From Mucilaginibacter mali (GTDB taxonomy: Bacteria; Bacteroidota; Bacteroidia; Sphingobacteriales; Sphingobacteriaceae), in contig NZ_CP054139.1 in assembly GCF_013283875.1 (NCBI RefSeq), positions 4,960,001 through 5,024,000 of the forward strand: a stretch of DNA of 64,000 bases. The letters are read 5' to 3'. How positions within the stretch are numbered: position 1 is the stretch's first letter; each line of letters starts with the position of its first letter. The position numbers and the translations under genes are program-made. The notes under the pieces were generated by a model. The model did no database searches. It was given only the letters and a program-made list of their open reading frames with translations, and was not told the origin of the DNA. Positions 8,122 through 16,004 of the stretch are shown here, in pieces.

Positions 8122-8502
8122 TTAGGAAAACACCCCCTGCATCTTAAAACTCACCACCCCATTGCTAAGCAACGATGCGTTAACCTGCAAGCCATCATCA
8201 ATAGCTTTATAAGTTAGCTTCAACTCCAATTCATCAACCATATTGGGGTCAACAGGGGCAATAAACTTCAGGTTAGCGGCTTTTTTTAGTTGATGATCAC
8301 CCGGCACGGCTTCGGCCAGGATCTCCTTAACCATTTGTAGCATGCATGCCCCCGGCACCACCGGCTGCCCGGGGAAATGCCCGCTGAATATGGTGTGACC
8401 AACATTTAATTGCAGCGATACTGTCACTGCATTATCGGCATGGGTTAAGTTAAGAATATGGTAGAAATGATCTTTCAGCATAAATTTAAACGTAGGTTCC
8501 AC
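8122..8502 (-). CDS. FabZ/hotdog-type 3-hydroxyacyl-ACP dehydratase of the polyene cluster
   Basis: A 126-residue hotdog-fold protein. The segment HTIFSGHFPGQPVVPGACML (about 36-55) contains the FabZ active-site His42 and the FPG-P-PG pattern; the acidic residue usual on the second helix is less clear. It probably dehydrates 3-hydroxyacyl-ACP intermediates, as ApeI/ApeP or FabZ do. It lies at the end of the ketosynthase cluster but is separated from it by an oppositely oriented LprI-like gene, so it needs its own promoter. ATG at 8481 (MLKDHFYH) is an alternative start. It runs tail to tail with trmD. Confidence 0.8.
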   Translation of the reverse strand: MEPTFKFMLKDHFYHILNLTHADNAVTVSLQLNVGHTIFSGHFPGQPVVPGACMLQMVKEILAEAVPGDHQLKKAANLKFIAPVDPNMVDELELKLTYKAIDDGLQVNASLLSNGVVSFKMQGVFS

Positions 8503-8535
8503 ATCTTATATTTGATGAATAAAAGACCTTAGAAA

Positions 8536-8949
8536 ATGAAAGCCATCAAAAATAACTTATCCAAATTTCTTTTCCTGATTTTAATTTCTTTACCTCTGCT
8601 TAAGTTGCATGCCCAAAGCCAGCAGGCAATGAATTTGCAGGCTGGCGAACGATATAAAAAGGCCGATAAAGAGTTAAATATGATCTATCAAAAGATACTT
8701 AAGGACTATTCATCGAAACCAACTTTCATAAAAAAGTTTGTTATAGCACAACGACTGTGGGTACAACTTAGGGATGCGGAATTGGCTGCCAAGTATCCTG
8801 AACCGGGTTTTTATGGGTCGGTTGAACTGATGTGTAAGGCCGCCTACCTGGAAAGCCTTACAAAAGATCGCATTAAGTTTTTAAAAGTGTGGATAGACGG
8901 TTTAGAAGAAGGCGATACCTGCATTGGTTCGGTAAAAACAAAGCCATAA
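8536..8949 (+). CDS. LprI/DUF1311-family secreted protein
   Basis: A 137-residue protein with an N-terminal signal peptide (hydrophobic FLFLILISLPLLKLHA, cleavage near AQS) and one LprI-like domain: YKKADKELNMIYQKIL, AQRLWVQLRDAE, GSVELMCKAAYLESLTKDRIKFL and a final EGDTCIGS, with two Cys that could form a disulfide. LprI proteins inhibit lysozyme in some species, but most members are untested. It reads against the flanking ketosynthase genes, with its ATG 34 bp from the dehydratase start (divergent) and its stop 2 bp from the next gene's stop (convergent), so it splits an otherwise continuous minus-strand cluster. Confidence 0.85.
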   Translation: MKAIKNNLSKFLFLILISLPLLKLHAQSQQAMNLQAGERYKKADKELNMIYQKILKDYSSKPTFIKKFVIAQRLWVQLRDAELAAKYPEPGFYGSVELMCKAAYLESLTKDRIKFLKVWIDGLEEGDTCIGSVKTKP

Positions 8950-8951
8950 GA

Positions 8952-10019
8952 TCAGCATGCCGACACCAGCATCAACGAGTGATATTTGTTTTGATAGCGA
9001 TTGTAGATCAACACTTTTTTAGGCGCGGTTATTACAACCTCTTTTTCGAACAATACCGCCGGAACAGTCTCCCGGTGGATGATATTTGCCGCCAGCCACA
9101 AGGCGAATGACGAAGAAGTCGGGTATTCGCCGCTGAGGTGCTTGTAGTTAACCGCTTCGGTTTGCGCAAATAAGCTGTCTTTTAGTTTATCGTATGGTTC
9201 GTCATTTTTAATGTCGCCATTCTTCCCGGTAATCAGCAGATCGATGTCGTCAACAGCTAATCCGTTTTCATTAAGAAATGCCCGGATAGGTTCTGTCGCT
9301 TCAAAAGTAATATCGGGGTTATAGAACGTTTTTAGCGCGGTCAGTTCGGCAAGGCATTTGTTGCCGGGTTGGTTGGCCAGTACAAAAAACGCCGCGCCCT
9401 CGCTGCCAATAGTGCCCTTCGATTTTTCTTTAAACAACTGAAGATTGCTTACCGGCCAGCGTTTATACAAGCCTAAACGGGTCAGTACCGTAAAGCTGGT
9501 GTCAATCATTTCATCAATCCCGCCCACCAAAACGTTTTGGGCTTCCCCCTCATTGATCAGCATCAGGGCATCCAGCAGGGCGTTCTCGAACGATACGCCC
9601 TTGTGCACAAAAGTATTATTGTAATTATGGCACTTCAGCATCAGGGCTATCTGCGCGGCCACCGTGTTATGGGTTGATTGGATAAAGGCCGTAGGCGGCA
9701 GCATCTCTTCCTGCATCTCGATAATGCGGGTGAGGAAGGTCACCGTATCTTCCATAATACCGAAGGCTGTACCGGTGATAATGGCATCGGGTTGCTCAAC
9801 ATTAGCTTTGTGCAGGCAATCCATAGCAGCGGCTACGCCCATTTTTATCACGTGGCTCATCCGGCGGATCAGCTTCGGGTCGATATAGGTTTTATAGTCG
9901 GGTTCGATGGCTTTCAGGCGGGTACCCAGGGATTCAACCACATCGGTTAAAAAGCCCTGGTCGCCAAAAGTATTTTGGGCCGATATAGCGGATGCCGAAC
10001 GGATATATGCTTTCATCAT
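8952..10019 (-). CDS. Degenerate beta-ketoacyl synthase (chain-length-factor type)
   Basis: A 355-residue thiolase-fold protein with ketosynthase architecture, but without the catalytic cysteine. Where active enzymes have TACSS, this one has STHNT, so His replaces Cys, as in the Ketoacyl-synt_2/chain-length-factor group. It keeps NVLVGGIDEM and IGSEGAAFFVLA. It probably forms a heterodimer with one of the active ketosynthases and sets chain length. Its ATG overlaps the stop codon of the preceding ketosynthase gene (ATGA), which predicts translational coupling. ATG at 10016 is the second possible start. Confidence 0.85.
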   Translation of the reverse strand: MMKAYIRSASAISAQNTFGDQGFLTDVVESLGTRLKAIEPDYKTYIDPKLIRRMSHVIKMGVAAAMDCLHKANVEQPDAIITGTAFGIMEDTVTFLTRIIEMQEEMLPPTAFIQSTHNTVAAQIALMLKCHNYNNTFVHKGVSFENALLDALMLINEGEAQNVLVGGIDEMIDTSFTVLTRLGLYKRWPVSNLQLFKEKSKGTIGSEGAAFFVLANQPGNKCLAELTALKTFYNPDITFEATEPIRAFLNENGLAVDDIDLLITGKNGDIKNDEPYDKLKDSLFAQTEAVNYKHLSGEYPTSSSFALWLAANIIHRETVPAVLFEKEVVITAPKKVLIYNRYQNKYHSLMLVSAC

Positions 10020-11215
10020 ACTTTCGAAAAAATTAATGATGTGCAATTGCCGCCGAACCCGAACGAGTTAGACATGACGTGATCTGTTGTTTGCCCCTCG
10101 CGGAAATGCGTTTCAGGTGGTACAGGCAATTCCTCCATCTGCGTTTTAAAACGCAGGTTGGGGTAAATGATACCATGTTTCACCGCCAGTGCCGAGAACA
10201 CCGCCTCGATGCCGCCGCTGGCACCCAGTGTATGCCCGGTGAACGATTTGGTAGAACTCATAGCCGGATAATGTGGATCGAACAGGCGGCGGATGGCCGT
10301 TCCCTCGGCACTATCGTTATTGGGTGTGCCCGTACCGTGTACATTGATATACTTAATATCCGTTGGCTGTAGTCCAGCTCTCTTTAACGCACCCTGCATG
10401 GCCATGTACGAACCTGTTCCATCGGGCGATGATGCCGTTTGGTGATAGGCATCGTTACTGTTATTATAGCCGCTTAGCTGGCAATACATTTCTTTATTTA
10501 AGGTTTTAGCCACCGCTTCGGATACCAGCACCACATAGCCAGCTCCCTCGCCCAGGTTAAGCCCCTCGCGGTTCTGGTCGAACGGGCGGCAGAACTCCTT
10601 ATCCAATATCATCAGCGTATTAAACCCGTTCAAAGTAAATTTAGTAAGCGCATCGGCACCACCGGCCACTACTACATCCAGCAGGCCATTGCGGATCAAC
10701 CTTGCTCCATAAAACACCGCGTTGGCCGATGAAGAACAGGCGGTGCTAAGCGTGGTCATAAAGCCGGTAATGCCCAACTCGTTGGCCACCGCTTCGGTAA
10801 TGCTGCCACACTCGTGGTCGTATACGTTACGTAGCTTGCCTTTGCTGTTATCTTTTAAAAAATCGATAAAAAAATCCTCGCTCCTGTCCATACCGCCAAC
10901 GGTATTGGCCGATACGAAACCGGTACGCCATTGCCCGATATTGGGAATAGCGGCATCGGCCAGGGCCTCACGCGCGGCCAGCAGACTTAATAAGGTGGTG
11001 CGACTGGCATCATGATCCAGCCCGGCTTTCTCCACCAGTTCGGCATTAGTCATTTTTACCTCGGCCACCGGCAAGATCCCCTTATGCGCCGAATCGAAAT
11101 GGGTGATATCGCCCATGCCTGCCTGCTCATTTTTAAACGCGCTGAGATGCTCCTGCACATTGTTGCCAATGGCCGATATTACGCCTGCGCCTGCTATATA
11201 AACCGGTGTGTTCAT
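10016..11215 (-). CDS. Beta-ketoacyl-ACP synthase (FabF-like), intact
   Basis: A 399-residue condensing enzyme with the full Cys-His-His triad: Cys in LSTACSSSANAV, His in INVHGTGTPNNDS and His in SFTGHTLGASGG, plus the C-terminal SNSFGFGGNCTSLIF. It would catalyse decarboxylative condensation of malonyl-ACP onto the growing aryl-polyene chain. Start MNTPVYIAGAGVISAIG at 11215 is chosen; ATG at 11227 is possible. An even longer open frame enters a dispersed inverted repeat and is not credible. The next gene downstream overlaps it by 4 bp. Confidence 0.93.
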   Translation of the reverse strand: MNTPVYIAGAGVISAIGNNVQEHLSAFKNEQAGMGDITHFDSAHKGILPVAEVKMTNAELVEKAGLDHDASRTTLLSLLAAREALADAAIPNIGQWRTGFVSANTVGGMDRSEDFFIDFLKDNSKGKLRNVYDHECGSITEAVANELGITGFMTTLSTACSSSANAVFYGARLIRNGLLDVVVAGGADALTKFTLNGFNTLMILDKEFCRPFDQNREGLNLGEGAGYVVLVSEAVAKTLNKEMYCQLSGYNNSNDAYHQTASSPDGTGSYMAMQGALKRAGLQPTDIKYINVHGTGTPNNDSAEGTAIRRLFDPHYPAMSSTKSFTGHTLGASGGIEAVFSALAVKHGIIYPNLRFKTQMEELPVPPETHFREGQTTDHVMSNSFGFGGNCTSLIFSKV

Positions 11216-11229
11216 TAATCTCTTCATCA

Positions 11230-11325
11230 CGTCATTGCGAGGAACGAAGCAATCTCTATGCACTAAGGTCGATAATACAAGTCGACTCTGCTAACTTAGA
11301 GATTGCTTCGTTCCTCGCAATGACG
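11230..11325. repeat. Perfect 27-bp inverted repeat (GTCATTGCGAGG type)
   Basis: Arms 11230-11256 and 11299-11325 are exact reverse complements (left arm starts CGTCATTGCGAGGAACGAAG), with a 42-nt centre. This is a widely dispersed bacterial repeat type; related sequences occur at about 16110, 49470 and 56180/56780. It sits inside the ketosynthase operon. Confidence 0.85.
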
Positions 11326-11336
11326 CGTCTAATTTG

Positions 11337-11936
11337 TTACTTTATATTTTCAACCGAGAACGCCACCGCGTTCTCCTTTTTAACTTTCTCTACCAAAAAC
11401 AATTTAGCCTCATATTCCGCCCCCAGCACATCTAACCAGCCACAAATGCAGGCTTGCAGGATATTATGATCAAGCAAATAACCCACCTGCTGCACCAGGA
11501 ACGCGGCATCGAAATTTGGCTGTACAAAAAAAGCATTTTCTCCTTTAAAATGATGACGGATGCAAATTTCTCCGGCAACAATATTTGGCAGCGTGTATAC
11601 AAATAGGGATGGACTAGGCACGCCCGCCATACTGGCTTGATAGCGCAGATCCATATCCAGGCTGCTGTTGGCATTCATTAATACGGTGCCTAGCTGTTCG
11701 GCGTGATAGTAATTTTTATCAAAACCCTGTAACAAAACCTCGGCGGCCAGCCAGCCCAGCTTACACAGGTTATCCATTTTATGAAATTTGGGATAGCTGT
11801 AATGAAAATGCTGGTAGGCCGATAGCAGGAAACTATCCACAGCCGAGGCATCGCCCGTGAACAGCGTTTCGCCATTTTGTACAACACGTTTATTGCTGAT
11901 GTTGCAGGTGCCGGTGATATATTTTTCTGCTGCCAT
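11337..11936 (-). CDS. Short ketosynthase-like protein lacking catalytic residues
   Basis: A 199-residue protein that resembles only the N-terminal half of a beta-ketoacyl synthase: KMDNLCKLGWLAAEVLL, FVYTLPNIVAGEICIRHHF at the position of the nucleophile motif, and ACICGWLDVLGAEYEAKLFLV as the core strand. No TACSS or histidine motifs are present. Such short KS-like proteins are recurrent in flexirubin/aryl-polyene loci, so I take it as a real gene and not a fragment. Its ATG shares one base with the preceding stop (TAATG). Function unknown; it may be a scaffold partner of the active ketosynthases. Confidence 0.75.
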   Translation of the reverse strand: MAAEKYITGTCNISNKRVVQNGETLFTGDASAVDSFLLSAYQHFHYSYPKFHKMDNLCKLGWLAAEVLLQGFDKNYYHAEQLGTVLMNANSSLDMDLRYQASMAGVPSPSLFVYTLPNIVAGEICIRHHFKGENAFFVQPNFDAAFLVQQVGYLLDHNILQACICGWLDVLGAEYEAKLFLVEKVKKENAVAFSVENIK

Positions 11937-13081
11937 TACTTGCTCAATATCATTGCCGCGTTGCACCCGCCAAATCCAGATGCTGTTTTCAACGCGCGTT
12001 TAACGGTAGTATTAATTATGGATGTAGCCACATTGATGGGTTGGCTTACCCCATTTTCGGCATAACCTAAGCTGGGGAAAATGATGCCTTGCTTAATGGC
12101 CTGCGCTGCGATAATAGACTCGATCAGACCCGCAGCGCCCAGCGTGTGGCCGTAATAACCTTTCAAACTATTTACCGGAACGTGTTGTAAACCGGCGTAG
12201 TGGATGGCGTTGGCTTCCATCTCGTCGTTATAGTTGGTAGCCGTGCCATGCGTCGATATATAACCCACATCGTGCGCGGTAATGCCGGCATCAAGCAAAG
12301 CTTTTTTAATAGCAAAGCCTAATTCGTGCCCAGTGCGCGATGGCCCTGAGATGTGGTTTGCATCGTTACTGATAGCGCCGCTGCTTACTTTTACATCATC
12401 GGAGTTTTGCTGGTGGATGGATAATATTACCGTAGCCGCGCCTTCGCCTAAATTAAGACCTGTACGGTCTTTATCAAAGGGTTTGCATATCGTACTGCTT
12501 AATGCCTGGAACGATTGAAAACCCGATAATACAAATTTCGATATTACATCAGCCCCAACAACAATGGCATTTTCATACTGCCCGCTTTGTAGCAGGCGCA
12601 TGCCTGCAAGGATAGCCATTACGCCCGATATGCAGGCATTGGAAATAACGATGGGCGCGTTCTTAAAGCCAAAATAATCGGCCGCTAATTGGGCCGACGT
12701 ATGCAGGGCGATACGCTTATTCAGTTCACCGGTATGTGGTTGGGTTTCCAGCAGGCTGATATTGCCTTTTGTTGAAGAGACAATTAATATCGTTTTTTCA
12801 TCAAGGTAACCCGACTTTAAATTTTTTATCGCATCTGCAATAGATGTAATTAATAATGATTCAAATCCTGTATAGCTTTTATCTATATTAAAACTAAGAT
12901 CGTCAAATAGTGATATATAAATAGATTCTGGATTTATATCCAAATGTTGATGCTTCACTACAGCAGATTCCCCCCTGGCTAAAGCTTCCATATTTTCGGC
13001 TGTAGTGCTGCCAATGGGCGACAGGATATTGTCGGCCACAATGAAAACATCGGGGATACTGCCGGGGTTGTTGATGATCAT
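11936..13081 (-). CDS. Beta-ketoacyl-ACP synthase (FabF-like), intact
   Basis: A 381-residue condensing enzyme with Cys in ISNACISGVMAI, His in YISTHGTATNYND and His in GYYGHTLGAAGLIES, so the triad is complete. The N-terminus IPDVFIVADNILSPIGSTTAEN is typical. It is one of two active ketosynthases in the cluster. Start 13081 (MIINNPGS) lies 8 nt after the stop of the upstream dehydratase; the open frame further upstream overlaps that gene and is not used. The next gene starts at its stop codon (1-nt overlap). Confidence 0.9.
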   Translation of the reverse strand: MIINNPGSIPDVFIVADNILSPIGSTTAENMEALARGESAVVKHQHLDINPESIYISLFDDLSFNIDKSYTGFESLLITSIADAIKNLKSGYLDEKTILIVSSTKGNISLLETQPHTGELNKRIALHTSAQLAADYFGFKNAPIVISNACISGVMAILAGMRLLQSGQYENAIVVGADVISKFVLSGFQSFQALSSTICKPFDKDRTGLNLGEGAATVILSIHQQNSDDVKVSSGAISNDANHISGPSRTGHELGFAIKKALLDAGITAHDVGYISTHGTATNYNDEMEANAIHYAGLQHVPVNSLKGYYGHTLGAAGLIESIIAAQAIKQGIIFPSLGYAENGVSQPINVATSIINTTVKRALKTASGFGGCNAAMILSK

Positions 13082-13089
13082 CGCTTGTT

Positions 13090-13515
13090 TTATTCGTCCG
13101 CGTTTAAAAATACCTTCATTTCGCAGCGGGCGCAAAGTTCATTTTTACACCACACCTGCCCCGAAATAACACTTACATTAAACACCTGGTTTTCTATTTT
13201 TATTTCGGTGGTTAGATCACTGTCGACAGGCGGTAAAAACAGCACCTCAAAGTCTTTCACCGCGCCGATATAGCCGCCCGCTACCGGCTTATTTTCAAGC
13301 GAAGCCAAATAGCCAACCCTTGCCGCAGCAGTTTGGGCGATATTTTCCATCAGGCCTCCCTCGCTGAACATGCCGCCAAACACCATGCAGTTGTCTGCCG
13401 CAATGGTAAACTTGCTGCGGGTAGTGGTTTCGTCTGTATAGGTCAGTTCGTCCACCATTACAAATGGCGGTGCCTGGGGTATCAGTTGCAATATATTTTG
13501 CGGGGCTAATTGCAT
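13090..13515 (-). CDS. Hotdog-fold dehydratase-like protein of the polyene cluster
   Basis: A 141-residue single-domain hotdog protein. It begins QNILQLIPQAPPFVMVDEL, the LIPQ-PPF-MVD pattern of ApeP/FabZ-like dehydratases, and has the central helix EGGLMENIAQTAAARVGYL, where Glu is a candidate catalytic residue. The usual GHFPG His motif is replaced by MVFGGMFSEGG, so activity may differ from FabZ. Expected role: dehydration of 3-hydroxyacyl-ACP intermediates. It is followed by a ketosynthase gene after 8 nt, and preceded by a 158-bp gap holding hairpin repeats. Confidence 0.78.
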   Translation of the reverse strand: MQLAPQNILQLIPQAPPFVMVDELTYTDETTTRSKFTIAADNCMVFGGMFSEGGLMENIAQTAAARVGYLASLENKPVAGGYIGAVKDFEVLFLPPVDSDLTTEIKIENQVFNVSVISGQVWCKNELCARCEMKVFLNADE

Positions 13516-13531
13516 TGTCTAAAAACAAAAC

Positions 13532-13661
13532 TCATTGCCGTTGGCTTTAGCCAACGGTGTGTAAAGTAACTAATATGGCTTTAGCCTAAACAGGGCGGGT
13601 GTTCGGCTAAAGCCTTGCCTTTTATCTATTGTGATCCGTTGGTTAAAACCAACGGCAATGA
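13532..13661. repeat. CCGTTGG hairpin repeat array
   Basis: Three nested palindromes: CCGTTGGCTTTAGCCAACGG (13539-13557 region), GGCTTTAGCC ... GGCTAAAGCC, and CCGTTGGTTAAAACCAACGG (near 13636-13655). The outer ends TCATTGCCGTTGG and CCAACGGCAATGA also pair. It lies between the ketoreductase and dehydratase genes of the cluster. Confidence 0.8.
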
Positions 13662-13673
13662 AAATAAATATCT

Positions 13674-14402
13674 TTAAGAATACAAACCGCCATTAACCGA
13701 CAGCACCTGCCCGGTAATATAACCGGCTTCGGGCGCGGCTAAAAACCCGGCGGCAAAAGCTACCTCTTCCGGTGTGCCAAAACGTTTGGTCGGGATAAGT
13801 CCGCGCAGTTCTTTTTCGTCAAGACCCTCGGTCATGTCGGTCTTGATAAAGCCCGGGGCCAGGGCGTTCACGGTGATACCCTGGCGGCCAACTTCCTGCG
13901 CCAGCGCCTTGGTAGCCCCAATAACCCCCGACTTAGCCGCCGAATAATTGGTTTGCCCGGCCAAGCCTTTCAATCCCGACAGGGAGACCACGTTAATAAT
14001 GCGGCCATACTTGCGTTGCAACATGCTGTTCAGCACCAGGCGGGTAACGTAAAAGAAACTGTCGAGGTTGGTTTTCATCACATGTTCCCACTGCTCTTCG
14101 GCCATCCAGGCCATCAAGCTGTCATCGCGGATACCGGCGTTATTCACCAATATATCTATATGCATATCTTCGTTGGTGTTTATCCAGTTACCCAGCACAT
14201 AGCCAATATTGTCTTTATCGGCCACATCAAAAGGCAGCAACTCGCCGTTACCGCCAGCCTCGCGCACAAGGGCTAAGGTTTTTTCGGCCTCGGCAATATT
14301 GCTTTTATAGTTAACCAGCACATAGTAGCCCATAGCGGCCATTTTTATACAAATGGCGCGGCCTATGCCACGCGATCCGCCGGTAATTAATGCGCACTTC
14401 AT
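13674..14402 (-). CDS. 3-oxoacyl-ACP reductase (FabG-type SDR)
   Basis: A 242-residue short-chain dehydrogenase. The NADPH-binding TGGSRGIG is at residues 7-14, NNAG in ILVNNAGIRDD, and the catalytic Ser-Tyr-Lys is formed by VVSLSG and YSAAK. The C-terminus GYITGQVLSVNGGLYS is FabG-like. It reduces 3-ketoacyl-ACP to 3-hydroxyacyl-ACP and is the ketoreductase of the polyene cluster by position, between the ammonia-lyase and dehydratase genes. A housekeeping fabG is expected elsewhere in the genome. Confidence 0.92.
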   Translation of the reverse strand: MKCALITGGSRGIGRAICIKMAAMGYYVLVNYKSNIAEAEKTLALVREAGGNGELLPFDVADKDNIGYVLGNWINTNEDMHIDILVNNAGIRDDSLMAWMAEEQWEHVMKTNLDSFFYVTRLVLNSMLQRKYGRIINVVSLSGLKGLAGQTNYSAAKSGVIGATKALAQEVGRQGITVNALAPGFIKTDMTEGLDEKELRGLIPTKRFGTPEEVAFAAGFLAAPEAGYITGQVLSVNGGLYS

Positions 14403-14404
14403 AT

Positions 14405-14437
14405 AGCCCCCTCTAAATCTCCCCCAGCAGGGGAGAC
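14405..14437. repeat. AGCCCCCTCTAAATCTCCCC palindromic repeat, second locus
   Basis: It shares AGCCCCCTCTAA-TCTCCCC with the reverse strand of the repeat at 424-460 and can form a short CTCCCC/GGGGAG hairpin (14418-14436). It sits at the junction of the ammonia-lyase and fabG-like genes. Confidence 0.65.
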
Positions 14438-14459
14438 GTTTTTTATTGGCATTGTTATT

Positions 14460-16004
14460 TTAAAACGGAATTACCAAACCGGTATTTTCCAAATACTCTT
14501 TTACTTTTTTAGCGTCCTTATATTTCGGCAGGTCTTCCACAAATTTCGGGAAGATCTGGCGCACGGCAGCATAAACTTCGTGCGATGCCGACGACAGTTT
14601 TTCCTGGCAACCCAGGTAGTCGATAGCCTGCAGGATGGTCATCAGTTGTATGCTCAGCACTTCGAACGAGTTATCGATCACTTTTTTGGTGATGAGCGCC
14701 GCGTTGGTGCCCATGCTCACAATGTCCTGGTTATCGTTATTGTTAGGGATGCTGTGTACATACATTGGGAACGATAGTGTTTGGTTCTCGGCCACGGTTG
14801 AGGTAGCGGTGAATTGCATGCCCTGCATCCCGAAGTTGAAGCCCAGTACACCCAAATTTACAAACGGCGGGAATTTTTGGTTAAGCTTGCTGTTCAGCAG
14901 GTAGTTCAACTGGCGTTCAGACAGCATTGATAATTTGGTGATGGCCGTTTTTAGCTTATCCATTTCCAGCGATACGTAATCGCCATGGAAGTTGCCGCCG
15001 TGGAAGATATTCTGGTTCTCGTGGTCTATCACCGGGTTATCGTTAACCGAGTTCAGTTCGTTCTCCAGCACATCCTGCGCGTAGTTAATGGTATCGTATA
15101 TCGGCCCCAAAACCTGCGTTACGCAGCGCAGCGAATAGTATTCCTGCACCTTATCTTCAAACACTTCCTGATCAAGGTTATCGGGGTTGTATAAATGCTC
15201 TGAACGATCACGGATCATTTTACTGTCCTTCAACACCTCACGCATCATCCCGGCTATCTTATTTTGCCCTTTATGGTGTTTTACCACGTTCAGTTCGAAC
15301 GAGTAATGGTCGTCGAACGCCTGCACCACCTCGTTGATCATGGCCGATAACATCACCGACCAGCTTAACAATTTTCGCGCGCGGATGATGTTCACCAAAC
15401 CGATACCCGTCATGGCCGAAGTACCGTTGATGATAGCCAAACCCTCACGGATGTGGATATTCAGCGGCTTGATGTTAAGGCGGCTGAAGATATCCATAGT
15501 AGGGTGCACTTCGCCCTCAAATATCACTTCCCCTTCGCCAATCAGCACCAGGCCTAAGTGGGCCAGCTGCACCAGATCGCCGCTGGCGCCTACGCCGCCG
15601 TGTTCAAAAATGCAGGGGGCAATATCGTTGTTAATTAAGGCTACCAGCAATTCTATCACATCGGTATGCACACCCGAATAGGCCTGCATAAAGCTGTTCA
15701 AACGGGCTATCATCAGCGCCTTTACCAAATGCGGGGCCATTAAATTGCTGCTGCCCGAAGCATGGCTGCGTATCAGGTTATATTGCAGTTGCAGGATATT
15801 ATCTTCGCTCACCTTGTATTGCGCCATTGGCCCAAAACCGGTGTTTATACCATATATCAGTTTGTTTGACGAGAACTGTTTAAGGAAGTTGAAATTGACA
15901 TCAACCTTTGCAAGCGCTGCACTATCGGCCGCTATTTGTTGCTTGTTGAATACGATCTCGGCAACATCGTTAAGGCTTAGCGCGCTTTGTCCAATTTGTA
16001 TCAC
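14460..16004 (-). CDS. Aromatic amino acid ammonia-lyase (probable tyrosine ammonia-lyase)
   Basis: This 514-residue enzyme of the HAL/PAL/TAL superfamily carries the Ala-Ser-Gly triad that forms the MIO electrophile (residues 140-142 in GGVGASGDLVQ), Tyr51 in YGINTGFGP and His81 in IRSHASG. At 425-427 it has NQD, as in PAL/TAL enzymes; histidine ammonia-lyases have a Glu in this position (NQED). Together with its place at the head of an aryl-polyene/flexirubin-like cluster, this suggests it makes 4-coumarate from tyrosine as the starter unit. Start is GTG at 16004; no better ATG is nearby. Specificity for tyrosine over phenylalanine is inferred. Confidence 0.88.
   Translation of the reverse strand: MIQIGQSALSLNDVAEIVFNKQQIAADSAALAKVDVNFNFLKQFSSNKLIYGINTGFGPMAQYKVSEDNILQLQYNLIRSHASGSSNLMAPHLVKALMIARLNSFMQAYSGVHTDVIELLVALINNDIAPCIFEHGGVGASGDLVQLAHLGLVLIGEGEVIFEGEVHPTMDIFSRLNIKPLNIHIREGLAIINGTSAMTGIGLVNIIRARKLLSWSVMLSAMINEVVQAFDDHYSFELNVVKHHKGQNKIAGMMREVLKDSKMIRDRSEHLYNPDNLDQEVFEDKVQEYYSLRCVTQVLGPIYDTINYAQDVLENELNSVNDNPVIDHENQNIFHGGNFHGDYVSLEMDKLKTAITKLSMLSERQLNYLLNSKLNQKFPPFVNLGVLGFNFGMQGMQFTATSTVAENQTLSFPMYVHSIPNNNDNQDIVSMGTNAALITKKVIDNSFEVLSIQLMTILQAIDYLGCQEKLSSASHEVYAAVRQIFPKFVEDLPKYKDAKKVKEYLENTGLVIPF

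Noticed and set aside
11337-11936. Short ketosynthase-like gene considered as a pseudogene
   Set aside because: It has an intact frame, a coupled start and a stop before a repeat; similar short proteins occur in such clusters, so it is kept as a gene.
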